Positions 51,073 to 62,612 of a stretch of 64,000 nt of DNA are shown here, one piece after another. Within the stretch, counting starts at the first letter, position 1. Each line of letters opens with the position of its first letter. Origin of the DNA: Leguminivora glycinivorella (taxonomy: Eukaryota; Arthropoda; Insecta; Lepidoptera; Tortricidae); the NCBI RefSeq assembly GCF_023078275.1, contig NC_062998.1:15823916-15887915 (forward strand), read 5' to 3'. A program made the translations under genes and the position numbers. Below the pieces are notes generated by a model. The model was not told the DNA's origin. It did no database searches and saw nothing but the letters and a program-made list of their open reading frames with translations.

Positions 51073-54000
51073 TTAATTTTGTAAAGATTTCACATTAAGA
51101 CCTTCTCTAAATTTACAATGCTTTTCAGTGCACAAAGGTTTTGTTAATACATCAGCTATCATTTCATCAGTTCGCAAGTATTTTACATTTAAATGTCCTT
51201 TTTGGATTATATCCTTGATAAAGTGATATCTTAGGTCTATATGTTTTGCGCGTTTATGGGAGTACTCTTTGAGTAACAGTAACTTTTGTGCTGATTGGCT
51301 ATCATTAAAAATGCAGGTTTCTATGGTTTTATCGAAAATTTCTGATAAGAAATTTCGTACAAAACATATATCCTTACAACAGTCTCCAATTGCTACAAAT
51401 ACCGATTCACAGCTAGAAAGACTTATACATTGTTGCTTCCTAGCCTCCCAATTAATAACGGAGTTGCCTAATTTAATCACAAAACCAGTATAGGACTTGC
51501 GATCTGAAAGGTCATTGGCCCAACTTGCGTCAGCAAATGCTGTAAGGTTAAAAGTATTGCTCTTTGTAAAACAAAGGCCATAATCAATAGTACCTTTTAG
51601 GTATCTCAGCACTCGCTTCGCTATGCGCCAATGATTTTCATCAAAACATGTGTTAAACATACTGAGTTGGCTACATGCAAAAGATATGTCAGGTCTAGTA
51701 CAGACGGATAAATACATTAAACTTCCTAATAATTGTCTGTACTGATAGACTTCATCATCTAAGTGAGTCTTGTTAGATTTTTCAAGTTTACAATTGACCG
51801 GTAACGGTGTAGAAACAGATTTAGACTCTGACATGTTATATTTAATTAGCAAACGCTTAACATATTCTTTTTGGTCTAAGGTTGTAACACCATTCTCTCT
51901 ATGAACATTCATTCCTAGACAATTGTGTAATTTCCCTAAATGTCGAATTTCAAAATTGGTTTGTAAAAGTAGTAAAATACCATTCAAGCAATTATTATGA
52001 AAAATGTAAAAATCATCGACATAAAGGGCAATTATAATATACTCTTTATCATTTTTCTTAAAATAAATACATGGTTCACATTGGCTCTGTATAAAATTGT
52101 GACTAGCTAAAAAATCATGTATTTTTATATTCCACATTCGGCTTGCCTGCTTAAGGCCGTATAAGCTTTTCTTAAGCAAACAAACCTTATCACAGTTCTT
52201 AAAACCAGATGGCTGTTCCATATAAATCTTTTCATTAAGATCGCCATTTAAAAATGCGGTTGTTACATCAATATGGTCTATCTCTAGGTTCAGTTGTGTA
52301 GCTATAGAAAACAATATCCTCAAAGTGCTATGTCTTACTACAGGAGCAAATGTGTCCGTGTAGTCAATTCCCTCAATTTGACTGAAACCACGGGCAACCA
52401 ATCTCGCTTTAAATTTAGCAGGCTTACCTGAAGTGTCTTGCTTCTTTTTATACACCCACTTGCACTTGACGATATTTTCATCAGCTGGTCTGTCTACCAA
52501 GATCCATACTTTGTTTTTAATTAAAGAGTCATACTCACACTGCATGGCCTTCAACCATTCTTCCTTTTCAGAGGATTGAACGGCCTCGCTATATGTGGTA
52601 GGCTCCTCTGGCGAATAGCCTTCCGCCATCAATGATAAATCATAGTCTCTGAGATGTTGTGGCACATTACCTCTTGTACTACGCATGGGACGTGGCCTCA
52701 ACGCGTCGGAAATAACCGATAGCGTAGGCTCATTGTGTGTAGACTCCGGCAGAGAAGAGACAGCACCCGTTGGAGCACCCACTTCATCACCATCGTCACA
52801 ACCATCAAGTGATGACTCTGGCAGAGAAGACAAGGCGCCCTTCGGGACGCCATCTTCATCACCATCGTCACTTGCACCATCATCGCCCGTGCAGTAGTGT
52901 TCAGACAGCGGCGACCACGCCGGTGGCGTTGGTGACTCAGCATCTGAAACATTTTTAAAAGAGGATGAGCACTCAGCTGATTTATCAATTATATTGTTTT
53001 GAATGACATCATTAAATTCATTATTAATAATTTGATTTAAATTAGAGTCATTATTAAAATTATTCTGAGCATCACAATTATTTTCATTATTTGGCAAATG
53101 AATATTAAGGCCATCAATTTCATAATTATAAAAATAGTTTCTACAAGTCTCTTTACAACTGTCATGTTTTCCTAAAAATTTATCCTCATTAAAAATAACA
53201 GACCTAGACTGCACAATTTTACGAGGATTATTTGGATCAATTAAACGGTATCCTTTAAAAGTTTCACCATAACCAACAAAGATGAGAGCTTTTGCTCTAG
53301 CATCAAGCTTTTGACGTTTTTGACTAGGTACATATGCATAAGCAGTACACCCAAAGACGCGTAAATGACTGATGTCAATAGGACGACCAGTCCACATGGT
53401 CTCGGAAATTCCACCCGCAAGCGCTCTGGTAGGAGATCTATTTTTAAGATAAATGGCTGTCATAACAGCCTCTCCCCAGTAGCGGTTGCACAGGCCGGAC
53501 TCCTGCAGCATAGCCCTAGCTTTATTAAAAATCGTTAAAAAGGCCCTTTCTGCAATGCCATTTTGAGCAGAATTGTAAGGGACAGTGGTTTGGTGTATGA
53601 TACCATGGTCTTTAAGATAATTGGCCAGTTTAGAATTAGTAAACTCAAGGCCATTGTCACTGCGCAAAATTTTAATAAATAAACCAGATTGTTTTTCTAT
53701 CATATTTTTAAAGTTAATAAAATGAGATCTCACCTCTGATTTATGCTTCATAAGGTATCCCCACGTTTTCCGGGTGTGGTCGTCTGTGAAGGTCAGAAGG
53801 TAACGAGCTCCACCCCAAGTTTTGACTTGCATAGGTCCGGTCACATCTGAATGGATGAGTTCCAAGGGCTGGGTAGTGCGCTTCGTGCTGACAGCAGGAT
53901 ACGGTGAACGCACCATCTTGCCAGTCAAGCACGGCTCGCAACTACCATTCATGACATCTTGTTTCTGTAAAAGAAAGTTCATGCATTTCTTCCCATCACC

Positions 54001-55245
54001 TAGAACCTTCATACCTGCTTCAGACAAGTGTCCTAATCTCCTATGGATTAAGTCCATTGGGACAGTCGAAACAACGTGAGCATTCGCTGTCTCTTGCCTA
54101 GAGTGCAAGAGCTTAGAAGACTCCTCCTCAAAGGTGTGTCGTCCTTGAGCCTTATATTTATACAAACCATTATCCTTCGAAGCGATTATGATTGGATTGC
54201 CAGTGACTTTAACATTATCAAAGACTTTACAATGATCCTTATCGAAAACAACAGTGTAACCTCTATTAGTGATTTGGCTTACAGACAAAAGATTACTTGA
54301 AAGGTCCGGCACATGGAGGACATTGGTCAAACTAACATTAGAGCAAAAAGGGACCCTACCAGTACAATTACTATGTAATTTACTACCATTAGCAATTAAA
54401 ATGGTTGAATTTTTACCTATAGGATCTTCCAGTAGCTTCCTGTCAGAAACCATATGTTGAGAGGCACCACTGTCAACCACAAAATCGTGGCTGCTGTCGC
54501 CTCTGCTGCAAACCATGGCCGATGCTAGCATTGTGTGGTTTTCCCCATTCTTCAGCTCCTTCTGGCGTTTGAAGCAGCGCTTAATTGTATGTCCGCTCTT
54601 CTTGCAAAATTGACAAAACATAGGTGATGATGATTTCTTCTTCTTGTACCCGAGGTAAGCCTTCAAACCTTCCTGATCACTTGCATTCCGTCGGTGTTCT
54701 TCTTGTAGCAACCTTGTTCGCACAACTTCCACCGATAGTTTACTTGTCAGACAGGCGGTCTCCAGGCCGGATACTAGGTTGTCGAACTCCTGTGGCAAAC
54801 CGCTGAGCAGGATCTCCGCAACCACTTCATCCTCTATTTTCTTGTCTATATCAGAAAGCTGTTGAACCAGCCGCATAACAGCCTCAACATAGTCAGACAT
54901 ATTGCCGTATTCATTATATTCAATTTTGTGAAGTTGCCGCAATAAGAGAACTTTCCTGTAGAGGCCCTTAGACTCAAAGGCGTCGGAAAGCTTCTTCCAT
55001 GCATCCTTTGCAGACGTGGCATCTCTTACATATTGATATAGGGACGGCTTGATCGTCAAACATATCTTGGCCAAAGCGCGGCTGTCGTGGGTCTTGTCAG
55101 TGTCTGTTCCATCCACACAACCCCAAAGACCATCTAGGGTTAGTAACATCTTCATTGCAAACTTCCAGTTTGAATAATTCTGTAAGCCATCAAGCTTCTC
55201 GACGGGAATGTGCCCGCCATTATGCTCGTTCTGTGAGTTTGACAT
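51073..55245 (-). CDS. Copia Gag-Pol polyprotein
   Basis: 1,390 codons without a stop, in Copia order. Gag with a CCHC knuckle CQFCKKSGHTIKRC near 210; aspartic protease VVDSGASQHMVSD near 255; integrase zinc region (HRRLGHLSEAGM ... CEPCLTGK) and catalytic core (DVTGPM, RSDNGLEF near 525, QNGIAERAF); a charged, Asn-rich and acidic linker; reverse transcriptase with KARLVARGFSQ, TTAFLNGDL, LYGLKQASRMW and catalytic YVDDF near 1072; and RNase H with FADASWAND and the terminal ADVLTKPL. Gag and Pol share one frame, as usual for Copia. The ATG at 55245 follows a leader of about 150 nt. Confidence 0.95.
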   Translation of the reverse strand: MSNSQNEHNGGHIPVEKLDGLQNYSNWKFAMKMLLTLDGLWGCVDGTDTDKTHDSRALAKICLTIKPSLYQYVRDATSAKDAWKKLSDAFESKGLYRKVLLLRQLHKIEYNEYGNMSDYVEAVMRLVQQLSDIDKKIEDEVVAEILLSGLPQEFDNLVSGLETACLTSKLSVEVVRTRLLQEEHRRNASDQEGLKAYLGYKKKKSSSPMFCQFCKKSGHTIKRCFKRQKELKNGENHTMLASAMVCSRGDSSHDFVVDSGASQHMVSDRKLLEDPIGKNSTILIANGSKLHSNCTGRVPFCSNVSLTNVLHVPDLSSNLLSVSQITNRGYTVVFDKDHCKVFDNVKVTGNPIIIASKDNGLYKYKAQGRHTFEEESSKLLHSRQETANAHVVSTVPMDLIHRRLGHLSEAGMKVLGDGKKCMNFLLQKQDVMNGSCEPCLTGKMVRSPYPAVSTKRTTQPLELIHSDVTGPMQVKTWGGARYLLTFTDDHTRKTWGYLMKHKSEVRSHFINFKNMIEKQSGLFIKILRSDNGLEFTNSKLANYLKDHGIIHQTTVPYNSAQNGIAERAFLTIFNKARAMLQESGLCNRYWGEAVMTAIYLKNRSPTRALAGGISETMWTGRPIDISHLRVFGCTAYAYVPSQKRQKLDARAKALIFVGYGETFKGYRLIDPNNPRKIVQSRSVIFNEDKFLGKHDSCKETCRNYFYNYEIDGLNIHLPNNENNCDAQNNFNNDSNLNQIINNEFNDVIQNNIIDKSAECSSSFKNVSDAESPTPPAWSPLSEHYCTGDDGASDDGDEDGVPKGALSSLPESSLDGCDDGDEVGAPTGAVSSLPESTHNEPTLSVISDALRPRPMRSTRGNVPQHLRDYDLSLMAEGYSPEEPTTYSEAVQSSEKEEWLKAMQCEYDSLIKNKVWILVDRPADENIVKCKWVYKKKQDTSGKPAKFKARLVARGFSQIEGIDYTDTFAPVVRHSTLRILFSIATQLNLEIDHIDVTTAFLNGDLNEKIYMEQPSGFKNCDKVCLLKKSLYGLKQASRMWNIKIHDFLASHNFIQSQCEPCIYFKKNDKEYIIIALYVDDFYIFHNNCLNGILLLLQTNFEIRHLGKLHNCLGMNVHRENGVTTLDQKEYVKRLLIKYNMSESKSVSTPLPVNCKLEKSNKTHLDDEVYQYRQLLGSLMYLSVCTRPDISFACSQLSMFNTCFDENHWRIAKRVLRYLKGTIDYGLCFTKSNTFNLTAFADASWANDLSDRKSYTGFVIKLGNSVINWEARKQQCISLSSCESVFVAIGDCCKDICFVRNFLSEIFDKTIETCIFNDSQSAQKLLLLKEYSHKRAKHIDLRYHFIKDIIQKGHLNVKYLRTDEMIADVLTKPLCTEKHCKFREGLNVKSLQN

Positions 55246-55395
55246 CGTGACAATTTATTTGTTGAGTGCAATTGGGTTAAATGCCATGAGGGACTGACAT
55301 AACCTCAAAAAGTTAATTAACGTTTGAAAGTGAACAGCGTACCTTTCTTGGTTTCTTGAATCCGCCTCGCAGCATGATCTTCTGGGCTAATAACC

Positions 55396-55732
55396 TGATA
55401 AAGGCAGAAGCGAGCCCTGGTGGAAACGTGATGACGGCATGAAGCGAAGGCGATATGTATTCAATTAAATAAAAACGTCTTGAGCACTCAACAAATTGTT
55501 TTATTTATTCCATATAAATAACGATACAATTTGCTTACATCCTTTAAGGATGTATCACGATTAAACCTCACATTATAATATAGTAAATTAGACTAGAACT
55601 ATTAATCGGCCATTGCAGAGCTCAGATAAAAAGGAAGTGACAAAGCCGGAAGAGAAAGCCAGTCTAGAACTGTCAAAAATATTGGTATTGCCAGTACAAT
55701 TATGAAAAGGGTATATTACACGTTTTCCAATA
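55396..55732 (-). repeat. Copia 5' LTR
   Basis: Right-hand LTR on the plus map, therefore the promoter-bearing 5' LTR of this minus-strand element. Same length and, by eye, same sequence as 50509-50845. Confidence 0.92.
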
Positions 55733-55737
55733 CTAGG

Positions 55738-57312
55738 TTTTAAAGGTTCTGTTTAAGCCATTCTGTGCATTAACTTAATATTGCCAATAAAGTAAAAAAC
55801 TGCTGTAAAAACAAACGAATATATAAATCTAGGTTACAAACAATATATGTATTTGAAAAAAAAAGATATAAACATTGTTTTTATAATAGTTGTACAAAAA
55901 TGTAAGCCCTAAAGGTCCAAGTTAACACTTGTCCCTCAAACCCATACATCATACTGCTTACAATAAACAAGAATTAAATAATACCATAAAAAGATTCACA
56001 TAAATGTGAACTTGTCAACCCATAAAAAACATAAAAATCGTTAAAAAACGGTTACTTACCCTCTTTAATATCAGAGATTATCCCTGGTCACGGAAAAAAT
56101 TGCAAAACTGTGCACAATTTCCTATGAAACTAGGTGCTTGGTCATGACTGCACTACTGTTTTGGTGTTCAGAAAATTAAATACACAGAAGACAAACTTTG
56201 TTGAAATTCAGAAGAAAACTCTAAAGGAACTAGTAAATCGTATAACTTCCACAAGAAAACCTGAAAATATGTTTTTTAACGTTTCTAGAAATCTCGATGA
56301 GACTAACACCAGAAATTAATTAGTTACGTCAAGAGCAGAGCGGAGTAAACACAGCGTAATCCACCCGCGTAGTGAGTAGACCGCGGCGAGAGCTATTATT
56401 TCGTTTGGTTTGTCACATTTATAGGTCAAGAGCTGACACCAATATAATTCAAATGTCTGACATGTAAACTTTTTTTTCTCAAACATGCAATGAAATATTG
56501 TCTTTACTTTCCTTAAAATGGGCTGGGAAGTATCGCTTTTTGGGCGCAACAACTCGAGAGGACTGTAAAGGGATTTCATATTATTTTATAGGCCTAGGCC
56601 TGCAAAGTAACTTTTTTTTATAAAATATTGTCCTTTAGAGCATTTTTTTTTATTTCATTGTATGTTTGAGAAAAGCACTATACATGCCTCGGCGTGAAAA
56701 CGGATTTCCGGCCTCGTATCCCTATCCGGCCTATATACCCACTTGGCCGGAAATCCTCATTTTCCCGGCCTCTGATGTAATGTACTATTATTGCCTGGAT
56801 ATGCAAAAATAAAAAATGTAAAAGTGATAATACAAAACAGACTCTAGTTCCTAATTAAAATGATAGCGGAACGAAAGCAACTCATTAAGTACATGTGTAA
56901 TTAATGTTACAAAAGGTATGAAACTATAATTATGCAAAACACTCGTTACTGAGGAGATAGGAGACTGTACCTATTCCTAATATTAACCTGTCAGTACTTA
57001 AAAATACATACCTATGGAGAGTAAATTGTTTAGGCCTACATTTCTTTAATGTACCTATAATTGACAGGACTTATAAAAACGAATAGAACTACTATAATAC
57101 CTAAAGAGCGAGATCAGCCGGTTTACGTTTTTTGTTGTTCGCTCCGATATTGATTATTGAATACCTACTTATGAAAGCCATATTAAGCTAAGGTGACAGT
57201 GGTTTTCATAGACACATTGTGCAAGGGTAAAGACAAGTGATCCACGGACGAGGCGAGTAAGTAGTTTGAAAAGTAGGCTCTGACCGATACGAAGGATTTT
57301 CAAGGCATTATG
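55738..57312. other. Unassigned 1.6 kb
   Basis: AT-rich. TTTCCGGCC/GGCCGGAAAT motifs at 56705-56780 give weak inverted symmetry. The 61-codon frame at 56134-56319 has no recognisable domain. Confidence 0.4.
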
Positions 57313-57320
57313 CTAAATAG

Positions 57321-58179
57321 CATAGCTGGACATTAACTCGTTAATCCGTTAATCGTTAATTAACGAAGTTAACATTTCGATTAACGGATTAACTTTTAAG
57401 TTAACTTTAAAACATGTTAACGGATTCGTTAACTTCCGTTAAATTTCATCGAGTCCGTTAATCGTTAATCCAGTACCTCAAGCGGCTCGCTGCGCCGCGA
57501 AAACCACGTTCTTACTACTACTGTAAAAGCCCGTAGTACGGCAAAACCTAGGTTTTATCGGTAAAAGCAGATCCGTCGGTTATAAACAGTCTAAAGACCA
57601 GTTGGCGACTTTGGATCACTTATTCGAGATCTTCTAAATCTTATTAGGCGTGCTAGATCGATCACTAACCTGGGAATAGAGTGCAATCATCAGGCATGAC
57701 TGACAAATCGCGCAACCGACGCATCGAGTTAGAGTCCGGCGCGGGAGTTAGATTACTCTACCAAGTTATCGTGGCCCACAGCATCGAGTTGTCATCTCCA
57801 ATCTCAATCTGAAGAACCGACGCACCACGATCGCGACCGCATGAATGACCCAATAATTACCAACTCGAAATAAAACCTAGGATTTAGCCAACCAACGCCG
57901 GTAAAAGCCCGAATTGACCGTAATTATTACATTTCGGTTTTTTATCGATTGGCGTCACAGGTTTTAATGGTTTTTAGTGGAAACTTAGTAAATAGAAATA
58001 CATAATATGTACCTATAGTGGAGTCCTATTTTTATGACGTGTTAACGGATTATCGATTAACTTCAACTTCCGTTAAATCTACCGAAATGTATCGCTTTAA
58101 CGATTAACGAAATTAACTTTTTAAGTAACAGATTAACGATTATCGAAGTTAACTATTTGATTAACGGTGCCCAGCAATG
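57321..58179. mobile_element. hAT-like element with GTTAA-rich ends, perfect 8-bp target duplication
   Basis: CTAAATAG flanks at 57313-57320 and 58180-58187. Ends CATAGCTGGACATTAAC and GTGCCCAGCAATG are imperfect inverted repeats. Subterminal regions (57335-57470 and 58025-58165) are dense in CGTTAA and GATTAACG. 859 bp; no transposase recognised. Confidence 0.8.
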
Positions 58180-58187
58180 CTAAATAG

Positions 58188-59160
58188 GCCCTGTTAGTCC
58201 TGCTACCCAAATTTTCAGAGCATTTTACATCATACAAACGCCAGAAAATAATCCTGCAAGTGGTAAAATTTGTTCCCTTAAATAATTTGAATTTGTCTAT
58301 TTTAAAATATTTGTTTTATAAATAAAAAATAAAAAAACTTGCAACTCAATGAGTGTCACATGCACGTCGCCAACCCATTAGAAACTTAATAAATAATAAA
58401 TATTATAGGACATTCTTACACAGATTGACAGAGTCCCACGGTAAGCTCAAGAAGGCTTGTGTTGTAGGTACTCAGACAAGGATATATATAACATACAAAT
58501 ACTTATATACATATATATTTTTATATTCTATAAGTATCCGATTCAGAAGGAATAACTCTACAGCGTTTACATTTCTTAATTGTTACTCTTTTTTTTAATG
58601 AGGCACTTATTTATAATACCTATGCAGTGCCCTAAAACGAGTGTAAGTACTACTATAATAAACTTAATTTCAGCTAGATTTAAGAATATTTACAATACCC
58701 TTTCCTAGGTGCCATGTAAACTTACTTCCTAGAATTTAATGTACCTACTATGTTTCGCGATAAAGAAAGTATTATGAAACTAAACTATCCAAATTAAATC
58801 TAATCGAATTTGATTGAATATTAATCATTAAAATCATCAGTCAATACTGCTAGCCAATATAAGAAGACTACTCAAAATTTGCATGAAATTACTCTTTATT
58901 ACTCAATAATGCCCATAATAAACGGCATCCAATTGACATTTAAAATGAAAAACTAAAAAGCCATCCCAAAAATTAAGTAGAGGTATACGAATAAAATTTT
59001 CCATTTTCTTAAAACCGGTCAATTAAAATGTTCTTCAGTTAAGTAACTAATTACCATAAAATAAACTATAGCTCTTGGACTACTTCCAATTCAATCGAGT
59101 CGTCCACGCCGCTTGCAACGTGACTTGAGAGCCCCGTTTTATAAAACAAAAGATACATTA
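58188..59160. other. SINE-body fragment, otherwise unassigned
   Basis: 58340-58510 matches the body of the SINE at 18744-19012 (TTATAGGACATTCTTACACA, GGTAAGCTCAAGAAGGCTTG) without the tRNA-like head. The rest is unrecognised. Confidence 0.5.
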
Positions 59161-59399
59161 TTATATTTATTTACTTGCAACACTTAACAGATCTGTCAAC
59201 GGTGTTGCAGGTTTATCTTTATTTGGATTTGGGTTGTGCATAGGTCGTGGCTGGGTCGTGGTAAGGATATCTCCTCCATTCAAGCCCCCCGGCTCCATAA
59301 GGAACCAGCTTGAAAATTTAAATGACAACTTAATAAATTTTGGCGTACTTAATTCTAAATTGCGTATTGATTTTCGACGTATGAGTCTCGAAAGACGGT

Positions 59400-59680
59400 C
59401 AAGCCCAGTAGGCCTAGCACATGATGGCCGCCAGATAGATGACACGTCTTCTTCTAACGCCGTGTCTTGCGTGGGCGACGGTCGCGCGACCGTCGCCGTC
59501 GCGTCTCATACTTCCATATCGATTTGATTTCGTATGCGTCGCATCGCCGTCGCGCGACCATCGCGCGACCGTCGCCCACGCAAGCCACGGCGTAACTGTA
59601 TTAATGACATAAGGATGGGTAGTCTATCTTGCGGCGACATACTCTCGCGGCAATCATGTGCTAATCCTGCTGGTCAAGCA
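59400..59680. repeat. Nested palindromic repeat (GCGACGGTCGCGCGACCGTC)
   Basis: Inner arms GCCGTG-CTTGCGTGGGCGAC (about 59460-59480) and GTCGCCCACGCAAG-CACGGC (about 59573-59592) are inverted. Outer arms TAGCACATGATGGCCGC (59415-59431) and GCGGCAATCATGTGCTA (59648-59664) are too, so one foldback seems to sit inside another. Confidence 0.6.
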
Positions 59681-59709
59681 AATCTTGTCACTAAACCAGC
59701 CCCTCTACC

Positions 59710-59788
59710 ACAACTTGCCTTATCGCGCGCGAGTCCATACTTGAAGTCGCGGTTGTTGTATGGACTCGCGCGCGACAAGGCAAGTTGT
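59710..59788. repeat. Perfect-stem hairpin, 29-bp arms
   Basis: ACAACTTGCCTTATCGCGCG...GTCCATA pairs with TATGGACTCGCGCGCGACAAGGCAAGTTGT apart from one mismatch, around a loop of about 19 nt. Probably part of the foldback repeat family next to it. Confidence 0.75.
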
Positions 59789-59914
59789 GCTAAAGGGTCA
59801 GACGGCATATTCAAAAAAATGTAGGGCATAAAGCGCGTGCCCAACGCGTGCCTTCCTAAACCGATCTGGCGATGGCGGAATCATCGACGAGTCATAACCA
59901 AGGCACTGAAATAG

Positions 59915-60370
59915 TTATTTGTTTTACAAGGGGGCAAAGTTGTTGTTTAACCGCACGTACCAATATTGATACCCGAGCAAGCGAAAGATTCCAATATTGA
60001 ACCGCGAGCGTAGCGAGTGGTACAAAAAGTGGAATCTTGAGCGTTGCGAGGGTTTCAAGGCACGAAGGTTAAACAAACTTTGCCACCGAGTGAAACACAA
60101 ATTTTTTCACCACACCAACACCAACAAAAAAATACTGACTATAAAACATCAAACTAAATCAAATCCATCAATTTATCCAATATTTATTATTCAAAATCAT
60201 TATTTATAGGTAAAATGAAGTAAAATCTGCCAGCCAGCTTAAGACATCAAGTTAAAAATTGTATTATGAAATTACTTTGCTCTCTAGTGGATAAAATCCA
60301 ATTTTGCTATCTGTTTTCAAATAGCAAAGTAAGCCTTTACCCGTTGGTGTGGTGAAAAAGATATTGAAAG
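59915..60370. mobile_element. Second copy of the ACAAGGGGGCAAAGTTGT repeat
   Basis: Shares TATTTGTTTTACAAGGGGGC, GCGAGCGTAGCGAGTGG, AACACAAATTTTTTC and CTAGTGGATAAAAT with the nested insert at 10893-11330. Confidence 0.6.
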
Positions 60371-60599
60371 TGTAATGTAATAGGGGCGAATCGGGCGAAG
60401 CTTTTATCGTCCATCACTCGTCCATAGAAGATTGGAATTTCGTACCTTTTCTTAGTGATAACTATAAGGATTGCTTGACCGTTACTTCTGTACCAGCCTG
60501 TACTTCAGCCACTCAGCTTTTATTGGAGCACAAAATAAACTTTATTTAAGAAATTCATAGTTTAACTTTAAGTAAAGTCTGACGACCAGAATAACAGCG

Positions 60600-60762
60600 C
60601 CCTGCTGACAATAGTCATATATTTTATAGAGTGACATAGGCTACTTTCTGTCTCTTTCTAACCCCCCACTTCCCTAAAATGGGGGATAGAAGTTCGTATG
60701 GAGCAAACCGCAATTTGCGAATTTTACCGCGAGCGAGCGAAGCCGCAGGCAAAAGCTAGTAC
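60600..60762 (+). mobile_element. Helitron-like fragment, plus strand
   Basis: Contains GACATAGGCTACTTTCTGTC, CCCCCCACTTCCCTAAAATG and the 3' end GAAGCCGCAGGCAAAAGCTAGT, matching 26934-27180 in opposite orientation. Confidence 0.6.
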
Positions 60763-60914
60763 TTATCCAATAAAGAACAAAGTGCAAAATGATTTACGTA
60801 AAGTAGCTTATGTCCACCACTTATTAAAGCACTAGTAGACTACCGGGCCGATGCCAAGATCATCCCATAAGCGAGAGCAAGAAAGATATATCTTTTTTCT
60901 CTTTCACTTATTGT

Positions 60915-62612
60915 ATGAAGCTTATGGGATGGCATAAGGCATTGCCACCACTCAGTAATGTGGATCTATTCACGTATATCCTTCAGCTCAACAAGCTTCC
61001 AAAGGAGTTCAAGATATCAAAAGTGGTCGCAGTCTTAAAACCAGGGAAACCAACAAATCAACCGGAGAGTTACAGACCCATTGCCCTTCTTAGCTGCACG
61101 TTTAAGCTATTAGAACGAGCTCTAATGGCCAGAATTGAACCATATATAGACGGAACCCCCCGGAACAAGCTGGTTTCCGAACCAGAAGAAGCTGCACAGA
61201 CCAAGTCCTTGCACTCACAACCCATATCGAAGCAGGTTTCCAAAACGCTCTCAAATCTACAGCAGTATTTATAGACCTAACTGCTGCTTACGATACGGTA
61301 TGGAAGCAAGGCTTGATTTGCAAAGTTTTATCCGTAATACCAAGCAGAGAGGTTGCGGACCTGATCACCAGTATGCTGAGCGAGCGAGAGTTTAAGGTTT
61401 TTCTTGGTGACTGCAAGAGCAAAAGGCGGAAACTTAACAACGGCCTGCCGCAGGGGTCCGTTCTGGCCCCTTTACTTTTCAACTTATATACCCACGACCT
61501 ACCACATACTCAGAGGCTACTAAGTTTACTTATGCTGATGACATTGCATTAGTATCTCAGAGTACAAGGTTCGCAACAGCGGAAATCACGCTAACAAAGG
61601 ACCTGGCAAGGCTGGCAGATTACTTTAGGTGTTGGCGCCTAATTCCTAGCACAAGCAAGACCGAGCTTAGGTATCCTGCTTCCACCTAAGCAGCTGTGTA
61701 CTTCAACGGTGAAAAGCTTAGATACAACCAATGTCCCAGATACCTCGGAGTCACGCTGGATAGATCCCTCACTTATATAAGGAGCACCTCACAAAGCTGT
61801 CGCTAAAACTGGCATCACGAAACAACATCATGCATAGACTTTGTGGTAGTTCCTGGGGAGCATCTGCTGACTGCTTACGTTCCACTGGTTTAGCCTTGGT
61901 GTATTCGGTAGCGGAATACTGTGCACCCGTCTGGTTAGGAAGCGCACATGTGACGAAGATTGATACCAAGCTGAACTACACGATGCGATGTATCTCGGGT
62001 ACCATAAGGTCCACTCCTACGCATTGGTTGCCGACACTGTGCCATATAGCCCCACCACACCTGCGCAGGAAATGTGCACTGAAAAGAGAGGCTGCCAAAA
62101 TTGCGTCTGCAACCTCACTACCAGTTCATGCAGAGTTTTGCTACCCACCTCATCAGCGACTGAAATCCCGAAACCCGTCATGTGTAGCTGCCCAGAGACT
62201 CCAGGGCTTTGACATCCGTGAGACGTGGAAAGAAGAATGGACCGCTGCGGACTCATGTTCAGGAATCGTGGACCCCACACTCCAGCTCCCAGGGTTTGAC
62301 CTTCCCGGAAAACTATGGTGCCGTCTTAACAGAATCAGAACGGGCCATGGTCGTTGCAATTATACCTTGCACAAGTGGGGTTGGCAGGATTCAGCCTTGT
62401 GCGAATGCGGCGCGATCCAAACCATGGACCACATCATCGAATGCTGCCTTCTGCACTCATACACCGGGGCTAGAGAAGACCTACTGCAACTCACACCAGA
62501 CGCTACCGAGTGGCTCAATTGTCTAAATGTTGACCTATAGCTTTTATATTTGTATCCTTTTTGACTGGTTTTATTGTATAAAACTTGTTATATTTGCCTA
62601 TTTTCATGCCAT
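60915..62612 (+). pseudogene. 5'-truncated LINE reverse transcriptase (Jockey/CR1 group), multiply broken
   Basis: Frames in succession read KVVAVLKPGKPTNQPESYRP, STAVFIDLTAAYDTVWKQGL (about 61253-61312), GLPQGSVLAPLLFNLYTHDL, then YADDIALVSQS (about 61531-61563) in a shifted frame, and an open last third 61830-62540 with STAEYCAPVW-like SVAEYCAPVWLGSAHVTKID and a C-H-C terminal motif CECGAIQTMDHIIECC. At least three frameshifts. An A/T-rich tail (ATTAAATAAAATAAATAAAT) lies at 62607-62635. No endonuclease remains. Confidence 0.8.

Larger units (their letters stand above)
50509..55732 (-). mobile_element. Copia LTR retrotransposon, full length, apparently intact
   Basis: Two 337-bp LTRs (50509-50845 and 55396-55732), identical by eye, enclose one open polyprotein. 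CTAGG flanks both sides (50504-50508, 55733-55737). On the minus strand a polypurine tract AAGGAGGAG lies against the 3' LTR (50846-50854). GGTTATTAGCCCAG follows the 5' LTR directly (55395-55382), a possible half-tRNA primer site. Confidence 0.93.

Noticed and set aside
52685..52988. Plus- and minus-strand frames in other phases within the Copia linker
   Set aside because: Shadows of the acidic low-complexity linker of the polyprotein.
59167..59445. 92-codon minus-strand frame (MEPGGLNGGDILTTTQPRP...)
   Set aside because: Looks partly protein-like, but it runs straight into palindromic repeat sequence at 59400 and has no recognisable domain or splice context; left unannotated.
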